A DNA stretch of 64,000 bases from the NCBI RefSeq assembly GCF_031010175.1, contig NZ_JAUAMB010000004.1, forward strand, positions 149,874 through 213,873, read 5' to 3'. A program made the position numbers and the translations under genes. The notes under the pieces are model-generated. The model worked only from the letters and a program-made list of their open reading frames with translations, ran no database searches and was not told the origin of the DNA. How positions within the stretch are numbered: position 1 is the stretch's first letter; each line of letters begins with the position of its first letter. This document shows positions 48,901 to 56,502 of the stretch, in pieces. This stretch comes from Halomonas sp. SpR1. Its GTDB lineage: Bacteria > Pseudomonadota > Gammaproteobacteria > Pseudomonadales > Halomonadaceae.

Positions 48901-50619
48901 TACTTAGCTCGCAACATAGGTTCTGTTTTTGCAAATGGCGATATTTTAATTTTTGTCGATGATGACGGCTTACCTGAAGAGGGGATGCTCTCTGCTCATG
49001 CAGATGTGCACAGTAAGTATGTTTTGGATGCAGTCAGAGGAAGTTATTTACCCAAAAACCCTAATGAGCCGCCTCCGAGTCATTACCACTTAGGCGATAA
49101 ACCCTTGGTAGTAATAAATTGTCTTGAGGGTAATTGCTCGTATAGAACTAATTTGTTTTACAAAATGAGTGGATGGGGTGATTATATTTTATTTGGGCAT
49201 GGAGGTGCAGAGTTCTACGTTCGAATGATGTCAAGTGGAAGTGATCAGTCTAGACATATTTATATTCCTGGATGTATTTTACGTCACGACTACTATCGTG
49301 GTGTACAGCATGCTAAAAACAAATGGAAAAAACAAGCTGAGTCAGCTTATATTTTGTCAGCTAAAGATTCCAATATTAACCCTATGGTCTCAGGCTTTTT
49401 GATGCATGAAGAAAAAGAGAGCACTGACACTAATTTTTCAAATGCCGAAGAAGAAGTTGTTAATGGCAATTTTGTGTATTTCCAGTATCCACTTATTTAT
49501 GGTGTGGAACTTTTTAAGAAAGGAGTAAAGTTAGGTCAAGGAAAAACAAAACTAAATATGAAAGTGGTCGATAATTCAAAGGATATTGTTAGTGAGATAG
49601 TGTCTGCTAGTAAAAATGATGTCATATTTACAGGACATTCTTATTATAATATGACTATAGCTAGTCCTCCTTATCTTAAAAAAGAAATTAATATTTTTGA
49701 TCTTTATGAAAAAATACCTTTCTGTACAGTTGATGATCATGCTTATGCTGACTTCATGTTGCAGAGATGTAGAAAAGCGCCAAAAAAATTGGTGGTAGGA
49801 TCGTCTTCTGAATTGCTTTTGGAGGAGTTTGAAACTGTTTCAAGCGCTGAAAAGCTGTATAAAATAAAATTGCCGCTAAAAATACCTGCAGTTGATAACA
49901 TTAAGTTCGAAAATAAAGAGAAAAGAGCAGTTTTTGTAGGAAAATTATACCCTAATGTTGATAAAAGTATAAAAGAATTAACTGAAAGAGTTGGAAAAGA
50001 GAAAAGGCTAAATGTTAATGAGCTAGCCTTGATACACGAAATGATCGAAGGTCGTAAGGTTAATGCATTTTACAGTCCAAGGTCTGAAAGATTGAAAGTT
50101 TCAGATTTGGCTTTGCTCTATTGTGATCTAGTAGATAAGGTTTTTAGAAATTATTATAGAGAAAAAGAAATTAGTAAAATTTCATCAGAATGCATCAGAA
50201 ATGAAATACCTTTCTTTATAATTGGTGGAAGCAAGGACGAATGGAGTTTTAAAGGAAAAGACAAGTGTTTTTTTTATGAAAAAATGAATTACACTGATGC
50301 TGTTCAGTTTATGCACAAATCAAAATATATAATTAACTTAACACCGAGTTACCCAGACTCTTTGCCTAAAAGAGCACTTGATGCAATGTGCTCTAATAGC
50401 CTTTGTATCACTGACTTTACTCCTTTTTACGATAGGCTAGATAAAAAAGAATTTTATTATGATTATAGTTTTTTTGAATCAGGTACTTTTGATGAATCGA
50501 ATGTAGCGCTATTGGCAAAAAAGCAAAAAGAATACATTTTACAGTTTTGTAATGAAAATCTAATTGCTTCTCAATGGGCTGAGTGTATTACGAAAGCACA
50601 ATTATTTATATCTAGCTAA
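45994..50619 (+). CDS. Large multi-domain glycosyltransferase, probably for flagellin
   Basis: The protein has 1541 residues from ATG 45994; the frame is open to a GTG at 45919 and no ribosome site is clear. Three transferase-like parts are visible. An N-terminal GT4-like (GT-B) domain carries the E-x7-E motif (ESSGRMLAEA, near residue 302). A central GT2-like GT-A domain (from about residue 907) has FTVVVICNK and the metal motif VDDDG near residue 989. A C-terminal GT-B-like domain (from about 1350) has PSYPDSLPKRALDAM. A linker near 770 is Thr/Pro-rich. From about 48340 the DNA becomes AT-rich, so the 3' two-thirds of the gene may be of foreign origin. Its position between two flagellin genes and beside a nucleotide-sugar cluster points to flagellin O-glycosylation. 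Confidence 0.85.
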   Translation: MVKSTTSSVTQTQKRKPRILWANPFCLMDTSSGASMTVRQMLLQLAARGYDVQVLGATVFDNPKGMGRLKEQFPDLSHHLHQLIKADDGLLTHQLVVSFSHNRSHFTSHEEGLWYSQYLYMLDSFKPDLVWYFGGQTLEMLIANEARDRGIPVAFYLANGHYKAPNWCRDVDLILSDSQATADMYRKEVGYMAKPVGKFIAPEKFVADHHDRKRMLFVNPSWQKGASIFVQLAEKLERERPDIELEVVEARADWPAVLQEVTRRMGAQRSSLSNVVVTPNTSDMRAPYSRARMVVAPSLWWESSGRMLAEAMLNGIPALITNRGGMPEMIGNAGITFDFPEACYKEPYQHLLSDAELQPLADAVISFFDDEVLYQEYVDRAWQVGKEKHSLERATERLLAALTPLVNLRAGNKDFTITQKKRHRQRLASQATKPEFKVDNSLQQLVGVKPAALNSESQPAPSLHLKDEFTWQFKGKVIVLDNRASLIKSGLAEQMAATNAFGIVAFDPASEVEDAKQYEGSDTIQIFQHALLGDGHAATLHACVAPEMTSTLTPLPAEKLPKRHQLGAKPLAELPISSIALDSIEGLGNLDWLILDELSDAMAVLESGKKALASTMLIQVRVPFQLTHEKQPSFAELQHWASRNDFRFYRFHNTRHYSHLPDELNARSPCATEQESADVLFLPSHDRMAALSDENKTKLAFVLSAVFAAHDVAFELIAEVSQEKALEFLEAQEILPKAPTSLVTQDTSDKDFLAPQRKPTNATPTPTYIPAAETTTPSESSYQVDLELLKKQLSEVLNHLAIFELTQSYAIKVVELAEQLRRVNDKPFVQKAVGKIHGEFSKKKDSIPIFYLLTNVLLNSNAVISGSENLVLLEERLEAIGWMDKGALYSFWLVRIQDHRQPSQGKKFTVVVICNKYKKETYENVVELRRQCGVDGEIVFVNNGDKSSDARGMAALVDVYIELKGNSGAYLARNIGSVFANGDILIFVDDDGLPEEGMLSAHADVHSKYVLDAVRGSYLPKNPNEPPPSHYHLGDKPLVVINCLEGNCSYRTNLFYKMSGWGDYILFGHGGAEFYVRMMSSGSDQSRHIYIPGCILRHDYYRGVQHAKNKWKKQAESAYILSAKDSNINPMVSGFLMHEEKESTDTNFSNAEEEVVNGNFVYFQYPLIYGVELFKKGVKLGQGKTKLNMKVVDNSKDIVSEIVSASKNDVIFTGHSYYNMTIASPPYLKKEINIFDLYEKIPFCTVDDHAYADFMLQRCRKAPKKLVVGSSSELLLEEFETVSSAEKLYKIKLPLKIPAVDNIKFENKEKRAVFVGKLYPNVDKSIKELTERVGKEKRLNVNELALIHEMIEGRKVNAFYSPRSERLKVSDLALLYCDLVDKVFRNYYREKEISKISSECIRNEIPFFIIGGSKDEWSFKGKDKCFFYEKMNYTDAVQFMHKSKYIINLTPSYPDSLPKRALDAMCSNSLCITDFTPFYDRLDKKEFYYDYSFFESGTFDESNVALLAKKQKEYILQFCNENLIASQWAECITKAQLFISS

Positions 50620-50654
50620 TGATTTATTTGTAATCCGTTATCTTTCTTTTTTTG

Positions 50655-50689
50655 AATAGCAAGTCGTTAAAATGGCTTGCTATTTTTTT
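50655..50689. terminator. Terminator between convergent glycosyltransferase and aminotransferase genes
   Basis: AATAGCAAG pairs with CTTGCTATT around a 12-nt loop and is followed by a T-run on the + strand. Confidence 0.8.
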
Positions 50690-50725
50690 ATTTTTACGTG
50701 AACCTTCTTCTGAAGGTGGTTGATT

Positions 50726-51844
50726 TTACTTGTAGCTATTGCATGTGCTTGCTATTTTTTTAACCGAATCTTCCGAGAGTGAGGAGTTAAGGGGTAAACT
50801 AATTATCTGCTCATGTATTTTCTCTGTGATAGGTTTTTTTTGATGATAGTAACTGCTTAAAGCCTTCTGTTTATGCGGGGGAATAGGGTAGTGTATCAAT
50901 GTATTAATTCCATGTTGCTTTAAATGTTCTTGTAGTTTTTCTCGTTTTTCAGAAAGAACGGTGAATAGGTGAAAAACATGTTCTTCTGAATCTTTATCGT
51001 TGGTTAAATAAAATGAGGCAGGGAGAATGATCTTATCATTATTAATTTCATTTAGATATACTTTGGCTATTTGGCGTCTAATGTTAGTTTCAATATCTAA
51101 ATGAGCTAATTTTATGCGTAAAAATGCAGCTTGTATTTCATCAAGTCTACTATTTACTCCTTGATAAAAGTGCTCATATTTTTTAAAACTGCCATAGTTA
51201 CTTAAAGCTCGTACAACGTGTGCAAGGTTTTCATCATTTGTCGTGATAGCCCCAGCATCTCCCAATGCACCTAAATTTTTACCAGGATAAAAACTGAATC
51301 CTGCTGCATCTCCCCAGTTACCAGATTTGCGGCCACCAATACTCGCGCCATGCGCTTGTGCCGCATCTTCAAGTACTAATAAATTATTTTTTTTTGCGAT
51401 ATCCATAATAGCTGGCATCGGAGCCATTAATCCATATAGATGTACAGCTAGAATTAACTTTGTTTTTTCTGTTAATGCAGCTGCTATATTTATAGGACAT
51501 AAGTTGAATGTCTTTTCGTCGGGCTCTACTAAAATAGGCTTTAAGTTGTTCTCCGTTACAGCGAGAATACTGGCTATATACGTATTTGCAGGAACAATAA
51601 CTTCGTCGCCATGCTTAATATATCCTAATTCAATCCATGCTCTTAATGTTAAGCTTAAAGCATCCAAACCATTTCCCACACTAATGCAATATTTAGTACC
51701 ACAATAGGTAGAAAATTCACTCTCGAATGCTTCAATCTCTGGGCCGCCAATGTATAGGCCTGATTTTATAACCCTATTTGCAGCATCAGATAACTCAGTT
51801 TGGTACTTGGAGTTAATTTTTTTTAGATCTAAAAAAGGTATCAT
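50726..51844 (-). CDS. PLP-dependent sugar aminotransferase (FdtB/QdtB type)
   Basis: The 372-residue DegT/DnrJ/EryC1-family enzyme has the PLP Lys189 in [12 protein letters not shown] and segments [31 protein letters not shown] and [13 protein letters not shown]. It resembles the C3 transaminases that aminate dTDP-3-keto-6-deoxyhexoses with glutamate, the partner of the FdtA/QdtA isomerase encoded in the same cluster. The frame starts with TTG at 51856, but ATG 51844 gives the family start [10 protein letters not shown]. It is the last gene of the - strand cluster, 131 bases behind the ACP gene, and is AT-rich. Confidence 0.88.
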   Translation of the reverse strand: MIPFLDLKKINSKYQTELSDAANRVIKSGLYIGGPEIEAFESEFSTYCGTKYCISVGNGLDALSLTLRAWIELGYIKHGDEVIVPANTYIASILAVTENNLKPILVEPDEKTFNLCPINIAAALTEKTKLILAVHLYGLMAPMPAIMDIAKKNNLLVLEDAAQAHGASIGGRKSGNWGDAAGFSFYPGKNLGALGDAGAITTNDENLAHVVRALSNYGSFKKYEHFYQGVNSRLDEIQAAFLRIKLAHLDIETNIRRQIAKVYLNEINNDKIILPASFYLTNDKDSEEHVFHLFTVLSEKREKLQEHLKQHGINTLIHYPIPPHKQKALSSYYHQKKPITEKIHEQIISLPLNSSLSEDSVKKIASTCNSYK

Positions 51845-51975
51845 AACTTTAGCCAATTTTAATTTGATTGTATTTTAATGTTATCAGAAAAGTTGCTGAA
51901 TATTTTGTCAGCTAGATTTTATTATAAATAAAGATGTTGTTGCTTTTAGGTTTTAAGCTAAAAGCAACATTTATT

Positions 51976-52209
51976 TTATAAGCCCTTGCTTGTGAGATAC
52001 TTGCTTACATCCTCGATTGATTGAAGTGATTCAAAATCTTTATCAGGTACGTCGATGCCAAGCTCAGCATCAATTTCTGTAAAAAAATTAAAGATATCAA
52101 GGCTATCAAGGCCCAGTTCTTCAAAACTTTTATCAGTACTTATATCACTCCTATCAACTTCAGCGCCAGAGTTGATTAGGATGTCAATTAATTTTTCGCT
52201 AGTAATCAT
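51976..52209 (-). CDS. Acyl carrier protein
   Basis: The 77-residue acidic protein has the phosphopantetheine site GLDSLDIF with Ser36 and a four-helix ACP pattern. The ATG at 52209 starts one base after the ketosynthase stop, so the two are coupled. It differs from a housekeeping AcpP and lies inside an amino-sugar cluster, so it likely carries the acyl chain destined for the sugar. Confidence 0.9.
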   Translation of the reverse strand: MITSEKLIDILINSGAEVDRSDISTDKSFEELGLDSLDIFNFFTEIDAELGIDVPDKDFESLQSIEDVSKYLTSKGL

Positions 52210-52210
52210 G

Positions 52211-53137
52211 TTAAACCTCACGTGAAATGATGTTACTTGACCATGATAAGCCAACTCCAAACCCTGATACAAGAATATGTTTTAAAGAATCATCTTTTAT
52301 TTTTTTTTCTAGTAAAAGCGGGATTGAGGAAGATACTGTGTTTCCAGTCTCGTTAATGTCTGATATGAATTTTTCTTTAGAATTTGGAAAACGCTTTGCT
52401 ATAGCTTCTACGATCGCTTTGCTACCTTGATGTATACAATAAAGATCTATTTCGATTTCATCTAATTTGTTTTTAATTAAGCATTCCTTTATTTGTTTGG
52501 GAACTTGTTTCGATGCAAAGTTAAAAACCTGCCTTCCATTCATGCTTAAGCTGTTATTTACAATTGTTAAGTTGCTAGCTCCAATACCATCTGTTGAAAA
52601 CAAAGGTTTTTGTAGATTCCAAATGGCATCTTCTCCCATCCACGTTGCGGTTGCTGCATCGCCAAACAATAAAGATGTGGTGCGGTCTGATCGGTCTATT
52701 ATTTTTGAATATGGATCTGCTGTTATGAGAATACCATTCTTTAAATCTGCTTGCTCCATTAGCCCTTTTACAATGCTAAGACCATAAACATAACCTGAGC
52801 AGCCTAGAGAGATATCAAATGCTGCAATGTTTTCTTTTAAACCAAGTTTAGACTGTACAATTGCTGATGTATGCGGTAACCCAGCCCCATCTCCATTTTG
52901 AGTTACTACGGCAATAACATCTATCTTATCGAGAGAAAGTTCGCTATCTCTAATAAGATTTAGTACAGCTTTAGTAGCTATATCTGATGTATCTTCGCTT
53001 TCCCCCATACGAGGAAGGTATAGTGCGCCAATCTTGTTTATTATAAATTCTGACGACTCGCTAAATGCTAAAGCTTGCTCAATATTGTCGACTTTATTTT
53101 CAGGTATGTAACTTGATATTGCTTTTATTCCGATCAT
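52211..53137 (-). CDS. Ketoacyl-ACP synthase III-like enzyme (FabH family)
   Basis: The 308-residue thiolase-fold enzyme has the full FabH triad: Cys113 (SLGCSGYVY), His236 (YCIHQGS) and Asn266 (NETGNT). FabH joins an acyl-CoA to malonyl-ACP to make a 3-oxoacyl-ACP. Here it probably makes a short chain on the ACP encoded next. The start overlaps the upstream gene by four bases. A related FabH-like gene is part of the flagellin glycosylation island of Pseudomonas syringae, as I recall from the literature. Confidence 0.88.
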   Translation of the reverse strand: MIGIKAISSYIPENKVDNIEQALAFSESSEFIINKIGALYLPRMGESEDTSDIATKAVLNLIRDSELSLDKIDVIAVVTQNGDGAGLPHTSAIVQSKLGLKENIAAFDISLGCSGYVYGLSIVKGLMEQADLKNGILITADPYSKIIDRSDRTTSLLFGDAATATWMGEDAIWNLQKPLFSTDGIGASNLTIVNNSLSMNGRQVFNFASKQVPKQIKECLIKNKLDEIEIDLYCIHQGSKAIVEAIAKRFPNSKEKFISDINETGNTVSSSIPLLLEKKIKDDSLKHILVSGFGVGLSWSSNIISREV

Positions 53138-53724
53138 GGTTTCCCCACTATGAATCTAATTTCGCCATAAGTTAAATCTTCAATAATTATTTGATTTCTG
53201 CTGAAACTACTATTCCTTCCTCCAGTATGGATTATTGTAATTTCTTTGTAGTTGCTTGGTAGCTTTTTTAATAAGTCTATCTGTCCAAAAACCCATTTGC
53301 CAGCAATTTTTGGAGAAATTTGATAGTTTAATTCTTTTGTTAAAGATACGATATTTTCAATAGTCGAATATTTATTTTTTTTATTCAGTCTTATCCTGTT
53401 CTGAGTTGTTTCTGAATTTTTAATAATTTCCTCTTCTTTGAAAGAAATTCTATCAAGAACAGCAAGGGACGTTTCTGTTACCCATATTTTGTAGGATGTT
53501 TCATTAGGTGACTGCCAAATACCTATTGCTACAATTTTTTTATTAATATCGGGTTTTTCGAAATTTATTATGCATTTGTTGTAAGCAAAATTTTTAAATG
53601 TCAGTTTTTTTAGCCAACCTTTATCTATGATGTTAATGGTTTTTTCAATTGCGAAGTAAAAATCAGCCCCGTTTAAATAGTTTCTTTTTTCTTTGAAGCT
53701 TAAGTTAAGTTCTATAGTGTTCAT
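53134..53724 (-). CDS. Unknown protein of the acyl-sugar cluster
   Basis: I do not recognise this 196-residue protein. It has no signal peptide or membrane segment, is rich in Lys, Ile and Asn, and ends with a conserved-looking block (IIHTGGRNSSFSRNQIIIED). It overlaps both neighbours by four bases (ATGA), between the ketosynthase and acyltransferase genes, so a step in making or changing the acyl chain (for example reduction, dehydration or thioester handling) is a guess. A hot-dog fold is possible but not shown. Confidence 0.6.
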   Translation of the reverse strand: MNTIELNLSFKEKRNYLNGADFYFAIEKTINIIDKGWLKKLTFKNFAYNKCIINFEKPDINKKIVAIGIWQSPNETSYKIWVTETSLAVLDRISFKEEEIIKNSETTQNRIRLNKKNKYSTIENIVSLTKELNYQISPKIAGKWVFGQIDLLKKLPSNYKEITIIHTGGRNSSFSRNQIIIEDLTYGEIRFIVGKP

Positions 53725-54617
53725 TTTGTTTTCACCCTTGTTTTTCTTAAGCTTTTTGAGTGGCTTTTCATGTTTTCGCTATGATTTATAGCAAAGCTTC
53801 CTGAGATTTTTTGTCCATACTTGACATTAGATATTACATTGCTACCAATTAAAATTTCTGCGCTATCTCCAATTTCAACATTGTGCGCAATGCTAGAGGA
53901 AGGCCCTATCCAAACATTATTTCCAGTTTTAACATAGCCAGCAAGCTGAGCATGCCCTGCAACCATTGAGTTTTTTCCTAATTGACAGCCATGACCAATG
54001 TTGGCATGTAAGCTTATAATTGTGTTTTTACCAATTATAGTCATCTCGTGAAAATATGGTTTTTGTATGGTTGCGTGAGACAATATCTGAACTCCCTCTT
54101 CCAAAAGCACTCCTCCAGAATCACAGACCCAAACCCTTTCGTCATCAATAAATGTATCATGTAAACCGCGAGCACCTACTACTGCGTGCGAGCCGACGAA
54201 AACGCCTTTTCTTAATATAGAGCCTTCTTTAATTAATGCAAAATCTTCTATTTCTACTCCAGACTCTATTATCACTCCATTCTCTATAATGGCTTTATTG
54301 CTGATTTTTGTTTTTTTTGATACTGAATGTTTCCATTGGTTTTTTATTTTAGTGTTAAAAATATAGTTGTGTATTTTAAAAAAATCTTTTTTGGGGGACT
54401 TGGAAATAACAAGTCCCTTTTGATTTTTTTCCAAATTGGCGTGTTCTTCATTAGTTATAATTGCAGAGACAGCACTGTTGTTGATGGCCTTGTCAAAGTT
54501 TTTTCTATCAAGTGCAAATACAACAGAGTTTTCAATACTAGTTGTTACGTAGTTAGTATAAGAAATTTCTGTATCATTTCTAACCATTTTTTCTGGAAAA
54601 AAAGAGCTAAGTTTCAT
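53721..54617 (-). CDS. LpxD-like hexapeptide-repeat N-acyltransferase
   Basis: The 298-residue protein has a non-repeat N-terminal part (about residues 1-95) and then a left-handed beta-helix of hexapeptide repeats (AIIENGVIIESGVEIEDFALI and on). The segment HANIGHGCQLG...VAGHAQLAGYVKTG resembles the active-site turn of LpxD, which moves a hydroxyacyl chain from ACP to an amino sugar. It is larger than simple acetyl-CoA enzymes such as FdtC. With the ACP and ketosynthase genes beside it, N-acylation of the 3-amino sugar from ACP is the best inference. Its start overlaps the FdtA-like gene by 11 bases. Confidence 0.8.
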   Translation of the reverse strand: MKLSSFFPEKMVRNDTEISYTNYVTTSIENSVVFALDRKNFDKAINNSAVSAIITNEEHANLEKNQKGLVISKSPKKDFFKIHNYIFNTKIKNQWKHSVSKKTKISNKAIIENGVIIESGVEIEDFALIKEGSILRKGVFVGSHAVVGARGLHDTFIDDERVWVCDSGGVLLEEGVQILSHATIQKPYFHEMTIIGKNTIISLHANIGHGCQLGKNSMVAGHAQLAGYVKTGNNVWIGPSSSIAHNVEIGDSAEILIGSNVISNVKYGQKISGSFAINHSENMKSHSKSLRKTRVKTK

Positions 54618-55020
54618 TTTTAATCAACTCTCTGAATGCATTGTATTCTCTTATATAGTCACTCTCATCATAGTGTTCGCTGGCCAGAACTATAAGCACA
54701 CAGTCATCGCTAAAATCATGCATTTCCCGCCACATTAAACTATCAATCAGCAGCCCACGGGTTGGCACGTTCATTTCAACTGATTCCCGTACTTTGCCAT
54801 CGTCTAATACCATGCGACAGCTTCCTGAAATACAGATTGCCACTTGTTTTAGTTTTTTATGTGCATGAAACCCTCGGCTTACACCAGGGGCCGTATGGTA
54901 TATGTAGTAGACACGCTTGATATCAAAAGGTACCGCTTGTTCATACCCTATCTCTAGCGCAACCAACTGGCCTCTATGGTCTCCAAGGCTTTGAAAGTCA
55001 ACCCATTGTATTAGGCTCAT
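54607..55020 (-). CDS. dTDP-4-keto-6-deoxyglucose 3,4-ketoisomerase (FdtA/QdtA family)
   Basis: The 137-residue cupin has the family core [50 protein letters not shown] and [14 protein letters not shown], including the catalytic His of HAHK. It would turn dTDP-4-keto-6-deoxyglucose into the 3-keto isomer. Whether the product is galacto (FdtA) or gluco (QdtA) cannot be told by eye. It starts within the last four bases of the rmlA gene. Confidence 0.92.
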   Translation of the reverse strand: MSLIQWVDFQSLGDHRGQLVALEIGYEQAVPFDIKRVYYIYHTAPGVSRGFHAHKKLKQVAICISGSCRMVLDDGKVRESVEMNVPTRGLLIDSLMWREMHDFSDDCVLIVLASEHYDESDYIREYNAFRELIKNET

Positions 55021-55892
55021 GTAGCAACCTCCTTGGTTAGGGAGAGCAAATATTGACCATAGCTACTTTTGCTAAGATATCTGCCTTGCATCTCCATATG
55101 TGAAGCGCTTAGCCAACCCTGGTTAAAAGCAATCTCTTCAAGGCAGGCGATCTTATAGCCTTGGCGTTTCTCGATGGTTTCTACGAACTGGGCTGCCTCA
55201 AGTAAGCTTTCATGGGTGCCTGTATCCAGCCAAGCAAAGCCCCGGCCAAGGATCTCGACATGTAGGTCGCCCCGTTCCAGATATGCTTGGTTAATACTGG
55301 TAATTTCAAGCTCGCCACGCTTAGAAGGCTTCACCTTCCTAGCAATGTCGATGACATCATTATCATAGAAATAGAGGCCCGTAACAGCGTAGTTAGAGCG
55401 AGGTTTTATAGGCTTTTCTTCGATACTGATGGCACGTTTTCTGGAATCAAATTCCACGACTCCGAAACGTTCAGGGTCTTTTACTTGGTAGCCAAACACA
55501 GTTGCGCCACTACTACGATCCGCCGCTTGACGAAGCTTGGGCGTAAAACCTTGTCCATAGAAGATGTTGTCGCCGAGCACGAGGCAGACATTGTCGCCAC
55601 CGATAAACGCTGCTCCGATGATAAATGCCTGTGCTAATCCGTCTGGGGTGGGCTGTACTGCATAACTGAGGTTAATACCAAAGCGGCTGCCATCTCCGAG
55701 TAGGCTCTGAAAGCTCGCTTGATCACTAGGTGTGGTGATAATTAATATATCACGTATGCCCCCTAGCATAAGAGCTGAGAGCGGATAATAGATCATCGGC
55801 TTATCGTATATAGGCAGCAATTGCTTTGAAACACCCATCGTAATGGGGTAAAGGCGAGAGCCGCTTCCTCCTGCCAAAATGATGCCTTTCAT
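55017..55892 (-). CDS. rmlA: Glucose-1-phosphate thymidylyltransferase
   Basis: The 291-residue enzyme makes dTDP-glucose and shows [11 protein letters not shown], the sugar-nucleotide binding loop, and [17 protein letters not shown] and [21 protein letters not shown] upstream of ATG 55892 supports that start over a Met at 55913. It opens the - strand cluster. The next enzyme in the path, dTDP-glucose 4,6-dehydratase (RmlB), is not in the window and must be supplied elsewhere. Its GC is higher than that of the genes behind it. Confidence 0.95.
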   Translation of the reverse strand: MKGIILAGGSGSRLYPITMGVSKQLLPIYDKPMIYYPLSALMLGGIRDILIITTPSDQASFQSLLGDGSRFGINLSYAVQPTPDGLAQAFIIGAAFIGGDNVCLVLGDNIFYGQGFTPKLRQAADRSSGATVFGYQVKDPERFGVVEFDSRKRAISIEEKPIKPRSNYAVTGLYFYDNDVIDIARKVKPSKRGELEITSINQAYLERGDLHVEILGRGFAWLDTGTHESLLEAAQFVETIEKRQGYKIACLEEIAFNQGWLSASHMEMQGRYLSKSSYGQYLLSLTKEVAT

Positions 55893-56155
55893 GCGCGGTC
55901 GCTCCCTGCTCAATGCCGTTGTATAAATATATCGGCAACTTTTTAGGTCTCTTAAACTCTGGCAAATGCTATCCGTAGCAACCTTTTGCAGAGGGCATCT
56001 ATTTTTTAGCCTGTTCGAGAGGAATGCGCCGTTAGCTAAATGAATGTCTGCACACTTTGCAAATCGACCACATTGTCATCATTGCTGGTCATTTGGCTTC
56101 ATCAAGCATAGTGATATTTGCGAACATATTGCCATAAGCCCTTTGATGGCAAATA

Positions 56156-56272
56156 GATGAAAAGACCTTATGTTTAGGCCTATGCTGAGCATTAACAGGC
56201 TGGACGAGGGTGAGCATCTATTATTAGATGCTGTTCAGCCAAGCCATGAGGGCATAAGGTCTGCACTTCATC
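56156..56272. repeat. 117-nt nested inverted repeat of unknown nature
   Basis: Three nested arms are seen: GATGAA (56156-56161) with TTCATC (56267-56272) and AGACCTTATG (56163-56172) with CATAAGGTCT (56253-56262); GGCTG (56199-56203) with CAGCC (56236-56240); and AGCATCTA (56213-56220) with TAGATGCT (56225-56232) around TTAT. It could be a structured RNA, a REPIN-like element or a miniature transposon remnant. Confidence 0.6.
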
Positions 56273-56441
56273 GGCTGAGCGTGCGGTGCAAGCTGTTCTG
56301 CGTGCTGTGCTAATGTGCCTTCATATGAAGTGGTCTGTTTTTCGGTAGCAAGTTTTTTTGTGTTAAGTTCTTCATAACCCTAGGTTAGCTGAGTAAAATG
56401 ACGGAGGTTCGCTGACTTTGGGTATCTACTCCAGAGAATCC

Positions 56442-56468
56442 TAAAGTTCCTATCGCTCCTGCCGTTAC
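56442..56468 (+). promoter_or_regulatory. Sigma-28 (FliA) promoter of the second flagellin gene
   Basis: TAAAGTTC, 11 bases, then GCCGTTAC (two changes from GCCGATAA). It ends 34 bases before the ATG at 56503. Confidence 0.85.
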
Positions 56469-56502
56469 ATATTGCAACGAATTGTGTACAAGGATGCCCT
56501 GA

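Larger units (their letters stand above)
55893..56502. other. Intergenic region between rmlA and the second flagellin gene
   Basis: This 610-base stretch between divergent genes has no convincing gene. It holds a 117-nt nested inverted repeat (56156-56272) and the sigma-28 promoter of the flagellin gene (56442-56468). The rmlA promoter should lie in its first third, but no boxes are clear. Confidence 0.5.

Noticed and set aside
53721..54617. Simple FdtC-type acetyltransferase
   Set aside because: The protein is longer, with an LpxD-like N-terminal part and repeat turn, and lies beside ACP and ketosynthase genes; acetyl transfer remains possible but less likely.
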